64,000 nt of DNA from Nymphaea colorata. Taxonomy: Eukaryota > Streptophyta > Magnoliopsida > Nymphaeales > Nymphaeaceae. Location: contig NC_045146.1 of the NCBI RefSeq assembly GCF_008831285.2, forward strand, positions 20,453,149 through 20,517,148, read 5' to 3'. The position numbers were made by a program, and so were the translations under genes. The notes beneath the pieces were generated by a model, which was not told the DNA's origin, did not search any database, and saw nothing but the letters and a program-made list of their open reading frames with translations. Below, one piece after another: positions 48,047-61,200 of the stretch; positions within the stretch are counted from its first letter, which is position 1, and each line of letters opens with the position of its first letter.

Positions 48047-50225
48047 TACTTGATTACGCAGCAGGGTGCCCTGCGCGGGGAGGAAGGCTGTGAGAGGAAG
48101 TCGACGGGGATGGGAAAAGTGCGAAAGGGAAGGAGGAGCGAGGTCTGCAAATGAATGGTACCCACTTCTTTTCTTCTGGTTCTTCTTCTCCCTCTGGTGT
48201 TTTTCTTTCTTTTTTCCGCAAATGGCAACAGTTACTTCTTTCCAGTTCCACCACTTCCCTCCCCTTTCTTCCCTCCACACTTTGCGCTGGCTCCTCCGGA
48301 TAACCACATGGACGCCCTGGCACTCGGCCGCGCTCCTCCTACCATACTATGTATCTTGCCGTTCCTCTTCTACAAGAGGGCACCCTTCACGGCTTGCTTA
48401 GATTTCAGGAACTCGGTCACGTTTTGGCTTCTACTCCTGGGCCCAAAGAAAAGCAAAATTACCCGACAGTGCTCCCTTTCTATATTTACCGGCTTCCTAT
48501 CACGGGAAGCCAATCTGAGCAGCAAGCAGAAAGTGTATATTAAAGTACAGACGGAGCTTGTTCCCCGATTGGTGTAGTGTGAAAATCAGGAAAATGCTAC
48601 ATGTCAAACTTCAAGAACAAAAAATAAAAATTAATTTACCTCAAGTCGGACAACTTCGATCATGGTGGTACCGAAGTCGAAGTTGTTTCCTGTGTGAAGC
48701 TTGAGAAGTTGAAGCTTTTTCTAACATGATTGAGATGTTTCAATTCAGTTAAAATTTTCAAACTCTTTCCCGATCTTGGTGTTCTGTACAGATCTAAGTA
48801 CGAAGGAATCTAACCAAATCATATGTGTTACTAAACTAAGAATGTGGCATTTACATGTAATTGGCCTCGAATCGGATTCGAAAGCAGATCAGATAACTAT
48901 TGACTAATTGCATACCCAAATGAAATCCTAGCTCCAAAGTGCATCGTTTCAATTGCATGTGCCACACAGTGGTGAGCCCTCTCTATTCTGCTGTTGCGTC
49001 AGGTGGGGGATGCATCGATGGCGATAACTCTTTGCTGCTAGCTTTTGACGTAGGAAGAGCTGGTGCACCAAAGTCGCCGCTTTCCACTGTACCAGAGATT
49101 GAGCAGGTAACGAGAGCCAAACGGTTTCTTGCATAACGACGAGGAAGGATCAAGTTCACGAACTTGTTCGCGAGTCGAGTGATTTTGGGATGGGAACTTT
49201 CGCTTGCTTTTTTGAGATGCTGACCTAGCTAGTGATTGCCCTGATAATATTATGAGATATAAAGGGGGAACGTGCCACAAACACGTAGAAGTCCATTTCT
49301 TTCCATATTTTCGATGCAAACGGAAAAGATCCTTCAAGTACAAACCTCTCCGCGCATCTCGCAAAAAAGGTGGCGCTGCGCAGAGAAAAAGGGTTGCGGT
49401 TGGCTTTCCATGTCAACCGAACCGAAAAGAATTAGACGAGACTTGACTGAAAAGGCAGCTGACCCACCAACTGACTCTGCCCAGTGCAGCCTGACGCGAG
49501 CCAACTAATCCACCAGGCTCCAGCCGTTGACCGCTCCAATCGCGTTACATTTTTATGAGTTTGCTTGCAAGACATAATAAGTTTATGAAAGGTCAACCCA
49601 TGTCGAAAGGGAGAGCATGCTAAAGCTAATAATCGAAAAGTACAGGTGGATTTTATAAATAGCCAAGTTTTTCTCTTCTTCTCTTTCTTCACACAAAAGG
49701 GAGGGAGGGACCATAACTTAAGGTGGGGACAGAGGGCAGGCCATTATAACTTAATAGCCCGTCTTCCTAATCCAAACCCAGCCCCCCCAAAAACAAAAAA
49801 AAAAAGAAAAAAGAAAATAAGAGTGTTTTTGTTCTCGTGGAAACAAAACCTCATGCACTTTGACGCGATGATTGATGATTGAATTTGAGTCGGTACTGCA
49901 CTCAACCTTTCTTCCTCCCATTTGCTGATAAATGAGACAAAAAAAAGATATGGGTACCCGTGATGCAAGAGTTCAAATGAAAATAAAGAAAAGGACCTAC
50001 CGTTAAGCATTTGCTTTCCACTGAACCCACAAGTTTTCTCGTGAATATTTGATATGAATTCGTGCTTACAGTTGCTATATGATGTGATATGTATGAGATT
50101 CGAATCCATGTCCATGGTTCTCAAATTTGGTTTAGGCTTGGATACAAATCTTTTCTCCTCCTATGCCTGATGTTCAACTACAGCGAACTGCCCAGGTAGA
50201 GTCCAGATGAGATATGAATTTGTTT

Positions 50226-50250
50226 TCTCTCTCTCTCTCTCTCTCTCTCC
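50226..50250. repeat. (CT)n microsatellite
   Basis: About twelve CT units in intergenic DNA; a similar array lies 230 bases to the right. Confidence 0.9.
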
Positions 50251-50475
50251 TGACCATCACATGAATAGAGGCCCGCAGCAGGTGGTGGAACTGGACCCCA
50301 TGGAATGTTGCCATGTGAAAAAGATAGCTATAAATAAAGGCGTACAGCCTCAGCAGCTTCGTTATACAAGATGGGTATGTGTGTAAAGATTGCCATGTTT
50401 GCATTTAATGATTTTAGGATTGTATTTACCATGGAGTTATTGCAAGGAATATCACCAGGGGAGAGAAAAAATAAA

Positions 50476-50502
<27 letters not shown>
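50476..50502. repeat. (CT)n microsatellite
   Basis: About thirteen CT units in intergenic DNA, in the same orientation as the array at 50226-50250. Confidence 0.9.
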
Positions 50503-50509
<7 letters not shown>

Positions 50510-53500
50510 GTGAGATCCAGCGGTTTCTTGTCATTCTGTGATCATATTAGCCTGTGAATTATCCATATTTAAGCAGCTCCAGCTTTTTTATGTGTTGAAC
50601 AGTTGAACGAACCAGCTTTTTCGACTTATGAAGCTTCTAAAAGCACGCAAATGGAGATCGGTCCCAATACTTTTTTGTTGCTAATAGCGTGTGTGCATAT
50701 ACATATGTGTGTGTGTGTGTGTGTATCTCTCTCTGTATGTGTGTATGTGTCAGGCTACCCGATGTGCAGAGTGCTACCTCTCCTTCTGAACACACTTTGT
50801 TTTTCCTTACAAGCTAAAATGGGTTGTTCATTCACTGTTCCATCAAAAGGTCGCGCTTGGGAGGAGCTCTCGCATCCTTTATTGCACAACAAATGACATC
50901 AACAGAGGATATCTACAAAGAATTGAAGAGAGAAAGGCTACAGCAATGCACCAGAAAAGAAGATCAAATAGGATGACCCACAGCTAAACACCAACACAGC
51001 AGAACCTAACCACTAAAAACCCTCTACATTAGCTGAAATTGAAATTGCTCATTCACTATTCACTCTTGTAATTAAGCTGTGGGGAAGACACATTTGGGCC
51101 GGTGTGTGGAATTACTCACACCAGCCCCAATGCAGATGGAAATATTTATAAATAAATATGTCAATAACTTTTACCTATTTATGTAAGGGTACCCCTTCAA
51201 GATTCAAATTAGTACCACTTAACCAGAAATTTTTTACTCCACTACTGTAATTAAGGTGTAACCATGGGATCTAGGTAACGTCATCCTACCAAGATGTGAA
51301 AGAAAGAAAAATATCATGAACTATTTGGATTAATTTGCCATTGGACGAGGGTTTTTAATCGTAATATTAATTAACTGCTCCCATTCGTTGGATTATCTTT
51401 CATCTTTAAAGCGAATACAACGCTTTGGTTCATTGCGCAAGCAGGATATCATGAGAACAATAATATTGCCTAGCATTAATAGGAAAGGGGTATTGCCCTT
51501 CCAATTTTTAGTCCTTCAGGGAGTGTTTGATTACTTCAAATTTAAAATCTGTGGATCTGACGCGGGGTCTGATGTAGCATGATTTTGCTAATGTGGCAAA
51601 AGATTCATGATAAATTAAATCCATAGTTGATCAAATTATGGATCTTAGGTCAGACCTAAGATCCATACTTGAAACCCTTGTTTTGTTTTGTTTTTTTTTT
51701 ACGTTGAGAAAAGTCGAATTTAAGATTGGAGGAGGAAGGGTCTGATCTTAAATTTACTGTTGTCAAATATTAATGATTTTAGATCAAGGGCAATCAAATG
51801 CCCCTTAGTGATTAATTGAAAAAGAAAAAGTTGACTCATTAAATGAAAGTAGATGCAAAAGCTAGAGGTACATGCATGAATTAACCTGAGCATGTGGTTA
51901 TCATTTACTTCTAACAACTAAGATTGCTGTTCATTTTCGGTTGAGTAGGAGGAGGATCTCATCCTACTGCCCAGTTGAAGCCCTCACCCCTTTCCCTGTC
52001 TCACAACGTATTCTCTGCTACTTTAAATTATTATTTATCTTAGAAACTAAACTATATATATATTTATATTGCCTGCTCCATTCCCTTGGTCATGGCCTGG
52101 ACTGAGTTTGTACTCTTGACCTCTTTCAACTACAAGGTCTTAAACTAACCAGTCTCCCTAAACCAAGGGAATGGAGCTGGTGACGGCAGAAATAAAGTAT
52201 TAAAGTGACACACTGCATATGCATGCGCGCATTCTTTGTTGAACGTTTGTGGGGCTACTGCACATAAATGTGTGGATTTCGACTGTGTTACCAGGCATGG
52301 TGCCGTTATAATGAATTCATTCCTCTCCTCCTGTCCATATGCATGTTTTTCGCATGAATTTGTACTGGGGACAGTATATCCCTCAGCACTGCACATCATC
52401 ATTTGCTGCAGGAATTCACATGTGAGCAGCAAGGGTGGTCGAAGATTTAGTTCCGAATTGTGTTTACAGTAAACTTGACCCCGAATCAAATCTGATCAAC
52501 CTTACTAACCATTCTGTACTCTTTCATGGCAACCTGCTGACTAACCACGCGAAACACAGCTAACTTGGTTACATGCATCGTAGTATGGTTATGACAAAAA
52601 TACCTTCAGTTCACGCAGGGAAAAAAAAAATATTTTGTTGAAGATAAAAGTAAAAATAAAAAAAAAACCATAAAGAAAAAAAAGTTACCAAAAACATGCT
52701 TCTGATTCTCTGAACGTAAGGCCCGCAGAATGAGCCTGGAGGATTCCCAAAAACAAAAATGAGAGAACTACGGATATTTTCCTAATAACAGGGAAAATGC
52801 ACTTACAACTTGAATTTTGAGGACCAAGCAGTAAAGCATATAATGGAACAGCCAAACAAACTGGGTCCGAGATTTCCTCTTCCCTGAATAGAAAACTGAC
52901 TCGGAACAAAAGTGCCATATTACTACACGTTTCATGGCAAAAAATCTTTCTGTTAGGCTTTCTCTTTCCATGGGCTTGACTAGATCTCTCATATTGAAAA
53001 TCGTTTTACTATTTGGGTTCGGTTTGAACCAGTGGAATCGAAACGATTCATACGTCATTCACATGCACACGCACCTTGATTCTTTTCCTCCACATGAGTA
53101 ATGGAACACAAGCAAGTGGAAGACAAGAATCCCATTCCAAGTGGAGAACCTCATGCATGCAAGGTTCCTAGCTAATTCCTGCCTTTGCAATATCAAAGAA
53201 GAGTCCATAAAAGAGGAAGTCCGTAGCTATCTAGATGGATCTAAACATTGATCATCATGGTAGAGGGGATCCACGATAGTGACGATGCCACTGTGCTTTT
53301 GCGATTGTCCCCATGCACTTCCTCCTCTCCCCTCCATCTGCTAAAGAACAAGCGCAGGAAGATGCTCTTATCTCCCTCTATTTGTTGTAACATGTTGATA
53401 GTAACTTTGCCGTAAGCGATTGAGTTACTAGTAAAAGTTAACCCATCTTCTTCCGTCATAATAATGTAAGGATGCCAACCACTCGCTGTGTTGTGGATGG

Positions 53501-53934
53501 TTACTTTAGTTCAGGGGCTCACTGACAAATGCATAGGGGTCATTGGCATTCACTTTAGATGACAGTAGTGATACTGTACCAGCAAAGGAGCGATTGCTTC
53601 TGTTTGTCCTCATGGGCCTTTGCTTCTGATCTTTCATAACACGCTCTCTCTTGGGCATAACTTAGCCCCATTGTTTTGATCCCAGCAGAAGAAGGAAGCT
53701 GTCTGGCCCAGTGCCAGGCTCCATCACTATCGCTTGTTAAAGCTGAAGAGGGCAGCTTCCTTTACCTATTCACACGAAACTGGATCAGCTGCTTCCTTCA
53801 GCTTAGTGTATGAATGTGTTGTCCCTTTCATCAACAACAAGGCCAAAACGTTTGAGTCCCCATTATATAGGCTAAGTATATACTTTTGGACACACAGGCA
53901 TCTGTCAAGTTCATGAACTCCATCAGTTCCGGTC

Positions 53935-53960
<26 letters not shown>
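53935..53960. repeat. (CT)n microsatellite
   Basis: About thirteen CT units in intergenic DNA. Confidence 0.9.
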
Positions 53961-53965
<5 letters not shown>

Positions 53966-56870
53966 GCTCTCTTTATACGTGAAACACATTCCAACCGACA
54001 AACTCTTTTGTTTCTCTTATCTCGAAGCTTTCAGAAAGATCAGAACAGTTGCTTAGTTTTTCACAGAGAAAGTATTTTGGACGATGCACAAAGATTTCCT
54101 GTCATTCATTCTGGGAAACTCTGCATTTTCAGTTTTCATCGACAGAACTAAGATTCTCGTATTCTCTATAATGTTTCCTGTACAATGTTCAGAAATCAAG
54201 TAGAAATGCACACCAGAATGGTTCGACATGCTTAAAAAAAAAAAAAGGAAAATTCCGAAATGATACGAACGCTCTTGAATCAGTTCACTTGTAACAATCT
54301 AATCAACTCTCCCTCTAACTGCCTCTTATCTTTTCTTTTACTCCGCACACATAATTAAAATTGAAAAGGATACTGAAGGTTGGGAGTCAACCAAACCCGG
54401 CCTTTATCGGTTTCACCAACATTGCACTCGAATTTTGAAAAAACATCTTATTGTTGTTAAGAATTTTCAATATGAAATCAACTAAGTTTAATTTTTTTAA
54501 TTATTTTTTCTTAAAATACACGATGAGGAACAGTGGAAGACCCCAACCACTTAAATAGGTACTGCTCTTTACAAGAGAACCTCAGCTAAATCCCAACCAC
54601 TAAAGATAAAACACTCTGCAATATTAAGCAGAAATGTCTTTCCACCAACTATATGTAACCGCAACAAAATGTGGCACCAACGCGCCGGGTATCATGCAGC
54701 TAGCTACCTGCTTTAACTCCCCAACAAAACTCACCTAATTCCTGTTAAATAAAATGGAAACAACTTCTTGAGAACTCAAAGTTTCTGTGGATTGCATATA
54801 GCAAGCCCAATCAACGGGGCAAATGCATCTATGTGGCTGTTGTGCATGAACATGTCGAATTGTGCAGATACGGTTTGGAGTTTGGGCCAACTAATGCTAC
54901 CTTTCTCCTATCCCGACGCTTGATCCATGCAGAGTTTCCCACTTGGGAAAGCGCATGGTTTTTCACCTATTGGAAGGACTTGTATCTGTGAGAGGTTGGG
55001 GTAGGCATATACTCTGGAAATATTGCTGAAAAAGGGCTCGTATCAAAAGAGTCAAAATATCGCGATTGTTATTTTTACGATGCTTTACATATTGGCTTAT
55101 TAAGTATATTAACAAAGTCGATTTATGTTGCTCCACTTTTTTTTTTTTTTTGTTTTACACATTTTATTATATCTTCTCAATTTGTTTCTTTCCTTCCTGC
55201 TCGTATTTGTTAAAACGAAAGAAACTGAGGGTCTTCATTTTTTCATGGAATGTGCTGGTTGGGTCCACAACCTTTTACCGAACCCAACCAAATGCTTTAG
55301 GTTAGGTCATATGTCCAACACCAAATGCAAGCAACCACTTATGTCCCTCCATAAAGGGTTCAGGAAATTACGGACTCTGTCTCTCCCACATCCAGGAGTA
55401 AAACTAGCCAGGGCCTTCCCTTTCTCTCATCCAACGCTTGGACCTAGACCTTCAGTAGTCGTCGTTATCATTTTTCTAATTAAATTCATCGACACTGATT
55501 GCTACAAAAGCCACGAGTTATAATACTCTATTGCCTCTTTGATTTCGAGTCCGTTTAACTGGATGTAGTAAAAAAGAAAAAGGATCCGACTACTGCTCGG
55601 GTTCATATTCAATACAGATGAATCCAAATATGAGTTATAACTTTAATATGGGACCGAGGTTCAATAATGACTCAACCTTATCAGATATAAATCTCGGATC
55701 TTGTGCTAAAGTCGGTATAGATAAAATTCAGAGCTCCGATTAAATTGAGTTCAAGAAAAGATGAATCCAACCCCCAAAACAAACCAAAATTGACGGTACA
55801 AAATCGCTCCTTTCCTCTCTAACTGTATGCTTCACACACTTCTCCAGCCTTTTTTTTTTTTTTTCTTTCTTTTCAACACAAACACAAACAGAGGTCTCTA
55901 GTTGGCACACAAACAGAATAGTGCAAGACATGGACAGCGCACCTGCTTGTTGCATGCATTAATCATGTGGGTACACGGAATATGTGCCTCATGTGCATTA
56001 ATTTAATATTTCTCATAAAAAGGAAGGTGCAGGATTACCATCTCATTCATGTCATATTTATGGCCACCTGCACACCCAAACCAGTAACGGGTTTCAAAGA
56101 GAAATTAAAATTTCAAACCCGGAAACAGCCAGGGGTTTGCAATTTCCAATTTTTTTTTCTTTTCTTTCCAGTTGACCTGCGAAGTTTTATGCATTATTTC
56201 ATATACCCACCTAAGTTTTGGCCATTTTCTTCGCCGAACTTTAGGTTTTAAACTTGTATTGTAATCTGACAATGGTTATCCTGGATAGGAGGAAGTAGGA
56301 AAATCTATTTTCAGAGACGTGACTGAATCCTTCAAATATTTTCATTTGTACGATTGTCGTTGACTCCCTTTAACAATAAAAATGAAACAAGGCAACTTAT
56401 TTCCTGTAATAATTTTTGAAAGATAAATCTAGATTAGGAACAAAAACAAGAAGTCAATCTGCTTTAAGACAATAAGTTACGAAGCAATTTTGAAAAAATA
56501 AATAAATTAAAATTCTGTGGGACGTAAAAGAAGACCAAAAATTTGGTGGCCGGCCATTTTATGTTAAGGCCATTAACGGAGAAATGACGAAAGAGAAGGA
56601 AATGAAATAGTAAAAGCAGTTGGGCTTGAGACGCTAAGAAAACCGATGATGGGCTGGCGAACGTTTCGAGCGAAGATTACAAGGCAATAATAATGAACGG
56701 GAGACGTCCAAGAGTAAACACACGAAGATAATAAGTACAGAATATAAAATAAATTTACAATTAAAGATAGGCTTCGCAATCTCAGAAACAGAAACCCATC
56801 TTCTTTGTTTGTCCTTCCTCTCATTCAAACCGGAATCTGCGATTTGCAGACTAACTACAATTTGTCTTTC

Positions 56871-56900
56871 TCTCCTCTCCTCTCCTCTCCTCTCCTCTCT
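56871..56900. repeat. (CTCTC)n pentanucleotide microsatellite
   Basis: Six tandem TCTCC-type pentamers in intergenic DNA upstream of the CRK gene. Confidence 0.85.
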
Positions 56901-58081
56901 TCCTATCCGATTTAAAAAAGGGGCAGTTGATAGACGAAATAGATGCCAGTAAAAGCACCAGATTTCAGAATAAAAAAACACACAGGTCAGCTCATGTGGG
57001 TTGGCCCAATGAACGGAGTCAACCGTCGAAATATCAACATCTTGGTTGGTTGCCCTTCCCCGGTCTCAAATGAAAAAATTATCTTTCTTTTTCTCTCTTG
57101 AACTGTCAACTCTTCACAATCAACCACCCAAGAAAAATATATGCAGAAAAGCTAACTACTTGGATGCTAAGATAGGTGAAGAACAAACTCAACATTTGAT
57201 TTTTTTTTTTTTCAGATTGGTAGTTGAGACAAAAAAAAAAAAAAGAAAAAGAAAAAATTAATAAAACATTTTGGTATGGTATCTATTATATATGTATGTA
57301 TAGCCATGTATCATCTCGACTCATTAAGTTTCGCTTGGCAACTTGTGGAGGACACATACGCGTTTCTAACCACGGACTGGGAAGAAAAGAAATAAACAAA
57401 AAAACGTCGAAATGTCAAAAGGAAAAATGAAGTCCTTGAGTCGTCAAGGTGAATAACAAAATAATTCCTCCTCTTTCTTTTAAAAAGGCGACAATCACTT
57501 CAATTTTCTTACAGGACGATCTTAAAAAAAAAAATAAAAAGAGGCCATCACAGTCACAAGGGCCAGGAAGGATCCAGCCATTGGCACAATAGGACGCCTT
57601 TTTGTTTCTATTTGAGCGATATTAGCCCGGGCCCCATAAGAAGAAAAGAATTGGGTCAAGTATAGCTTTTGGATCCGACCCGGTCAAAGCAAGTTTTCGA
57701 AGGGCGCGAAAGGGTTTGACCGAGTCCACGAGCCTTGAGCCGAGCGCGAGCTGGGGGTCTCCTCGCCCACTTGCGCCCTCGATGAGATGATGAGCCCCAC
57801 GCGGTTTTTGGTGCCTCCCGAAAAACACAAAAAAAGGGAAAAGAGGAATTGCGCTTGCACTCAGCAACGGGCAACGAGAGCCACCGGATCCGACGACTGC
57901 CCAGATAATCGTGCGCGGGAGATCTGCCCGCACCGAAACTGCTGCCCTGCGCTCGGTATTGGGTTGGGATTCCACGGTTCCTTTTTTTCGCTTTTTCTTT
58001 TTACCTCCCTCTGCCTTGGCGTCCTTCCATTGGAACCCTCGATTCCTCTCGTTTTTTCTCTTTAAGCCTTTTCTGACGTGA

Positions 58082-58138
58082 TTCTTCTTCTTCTTCTTCC
58101 TCCTCTTCTTCTTCTTCTTCTTCTTCTTCTTCTTCTTC
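58082..58138 (+). repeat. (TTC)n array in the CRK 5' leader
   Basis: Nearly 19 TTC triplets, with two interruptions (CCTCC), end 82 bases before the CRK start codon. They probably lie in the 5' UTR or core promoter, where pyrimidine tracts are common in plants. Confidence 0.85.
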
Positions 58139-58220
58139 CGACTTTCGGTCGCTGGCAGCAGTCGATCCGAGCATATCCGGGCGAGGTTCCCACTAATTAT
58201 GTGCTTCTGACCTCCGCAGA

Positions 58221-61200
58221 ATGGGACTCTGCTACGGGAAAAACATAGCTGCAGATGATGATGCCTCCGGCGACCGGCCGTCCTCCACCTCCGTCAACGG
58301 TGTCCCCGCCCGCGGTTCCACTCCCGTGCACGCGTCCTCACCGAACCCATGGCCCAGCCCTTACCCCGTCTCCGCCAGCCCGTTTCCGAGCAGTGGAGGC
58401 GCCTCCGCCAGCCCTCTGCCGGGCGGGGTGACTCCCTCGCCGGCGAGGTCCTCCACGCCGAGGAGGTTCTTCCGGAGACCGTTCCCTCCGCCTTCGCCAG
58501 CAAAGCACATAAAAGCGTCGCTGATGAAGCGGCAGGGGCAGGCGAAGCCGAAGGAAGGTCCGATACCGGAGGACGGCGTCGACGCCGAACGGCCGTTGGA
58601 TAAGAGCTTCGGTTACAGCAAGAACTTCGCCGCGAAGTATGAGGTGGGGAAGGAGGTCGGGAGAGGGCATTTCGGTCATACGTGCTCCGCTAGGGCTCGC
58701 AAGGGAGAGATCAAGGGTCAACTCGTTGCGGTGAAAATCATCTCGAAGGCGAAGGTATGCTTTTGGTTTTCCCGGGCGTTTAGCTGCGAAAGATTCTGGA
58801 CCAATTGATTCACATGCAATTCCGACCTTCTTCTCTTCCTGCTGTGACGCCACTCTCATGGAGCAGTTTCTTTTCCTCCCCTAATTCGATCAGAAAATCC
58901 CTCCGCGATCCAAATCTTGAGAAACGGAAACTGAAGCTGTTTCTATTTTTGTTTCATGAAATTTTTGGACCACGATTCTTCGTGTACATTTTGTGACTGA
59001 CGAAGCATATAACCTTCTATTCAGCACAGATTGAGTTCTTCAAACAGGCTCTTACACCTGCGCTGCTAAATGCACTTTTAGACTCCTGATTAATTTTGTC
59101 GCGGTCTGATGCATGGGGCGCTTCCTTTCGCTGACATGTGCATCTGGACTCGGTGTTTGGGATTTGTATTTGAATCGTCCACCTTGATTTTCATCCGCAC
59201 GAACGGATGAAATTGTGCGGTTGATGTTCCATTACTTCTGTTATAAAGCATGCTGAACATCCTGCTTTGACATAATAAGCTCATTGATTACGAGCATGAG
59301 TTTGTAATTTTAAAATGCAGCTTCAGTTTCTTGTATGTCCTGACGGTTCCTCATCATGGACATAATCTCACTTACTAATGTTTATTTGCACAATGTGCAG
59401 CTATAGTGCCAGCTATACTGGCTAGAGAAACCAACTAGATAGTTTTGCTGGCCAGGTCAGAGAAACAAGGAGGATTATAACACGTGGACGTACAGTAAAC
59501 TATGTCCCTGTTTCATGCATGACATCCTTATTGTAGCTCGTCTTCATAAAAATGTATAATGTTTATCCATATTTTTCTGCAAAGAGCTCATTTCTTGTCT
59601 AACCCTATTTTATAAAATTGATTATCTCCCTAACGGAGAAAATATATATAATTGGTTGCACGTAAGTATTACCAGTGTTTCGTTATGTGGCGCGGCGCCA
59701 ATGTGCTAAATAGGTCGAATGCTTATAGACACTGAGAGGATTAAAAAGTTTTTAGTTTATAAGGTTATCTTCAGTCGACTTGGTTAGAGGACTAAAATGC
59801 AAATTATTGGTTAGCATACTTGAACCAAGTGAGCATAGACTTAGGTAAATGCACTTCCGACTGAGACCAAGGATAAAAGGTTCAGCAACCGCATCCTGAT
59901 GGACCTGCTGGGGGCGAACTATTAATATTTCTATATAAAACGCAAGTTCTTGGGTATATATTTGTGTTCTGCATCTGATTTTTCTGCTTCGTTGTCTTTC
60001 TGAGGAAAATGTGCGCTATTTCAATCTTTCTTTTCAAATATCTCTTCCCAATTCTCCTCTTCTCTTGGCCAAGAGCATGAATGTTGGACATACCGCATTC
60101 GATTTGCTTGGGTTGACATTTTTCATATTTTGCAGATGACGACCGCTATAGCGATTGAAGATGTTCGTCGTGAGGTTAAAATATTAAAAGCCTTATCTGG
60201 GCACAAGCATTTGATCAAATTCCATGATGCTTGTGAAGATGCTAATAACGTCTATATTGTTATGGAGTATGTTCTCCTAGCCTTGTCTTATATTTGCTAA
60301 AAGTATGGCGAATCTATCTTTGTTATTTCATACCCTTGTTTCAGTCATATTCTTTATCTTCTCCCTTACCTGTCATATTCTACAATCTATCTTTATAGCT
60401 TCTGAAACCGACAATCATGCTATTCATGAACTTCCATTTTATACTTTGACGTTATGATTGTATTTTGTTTTATGCATCTTTGTTCCCACTAATCTTACAT
60501 ACTGTGTTTTCAGATTGTGTGAAGGTGGTGAGCTTTTAGACAGGATACTTTCTAGGTTTGTATTTTAATCCTGCTTGTTTTTTTGATCGTGTGGAACATG
60601 TTATATCAAGTAATTCTTCTTAATGTCTTTTTTCTCCTACATTATGGTTCTTTAGGGGAGGAAGATATACTGAAGAAGATGCAAAAACAATAGTCGTACA
60701 GATCTTAAGTGTTGTATCATTCTGCCACCTTCAAGGTGTCGTGCATCGTGATTTGAAGCCTGAGGTTCGTTAATGTTTCATGTCCTTGACTTTTAACGTT
60801 GATTCCAGTTTCTTGAGTCCATTCTATGGAAGTTTTGAACTTGTGTAGTATGCACATCTTTTTGACATTGTCAACATTCTGGAACAGAATTTTCTTTTCA
60901 CCACTAGGGATGAAGATGCACCCATGAAGATTATTGATTTTGGACTTTCTGACTTCATTAGGCCAGGTAATGCTTGGAACATTGAAGTTAACATTTAAAG
61001 CAATTCCATCCAAATTAACATTTTTCCTGGACAATTTTTACATTTATCAGACCCTTACATGTACCAATGTGAAAGGGTTATTTTATTTGATTCATGCTAT
61101 TTATTGCTTTAAATACTCCTTTTTCTGAATGTGCAATTAAGTTGCATATTAGCCTTGTGAATGTTATTCTCTTTCAAGCCCATGTCAAATTTGCATGCTT

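Larger units (their letters stand above)
48047..58081. other. Intergenic DNA between RopGAP and CRK genes
   Basis: About 10 kb separates two divergently transcribed genes. No open frame shows a recognisable domain. It holds four microsatellites of CT type, an AT-rich low-complexity part at 52620-52690, and weakly repeat-like sequence at 55560-55760 with gattc/ggatc words similar to the 745-975 family. The first few hundred bases are probably RopGAP promoter and the last several hundred CRK promoter. Confidence 0.4.

Noticed and set aside
50090-50110. A GATTCGAATCC string resembling a tRNA T-arm
   Set aside because: No acceptor, D or anticodon arms can be folded at tRNA spacing around it; similar isolated strings near 12090 and 21790 fail the same way.
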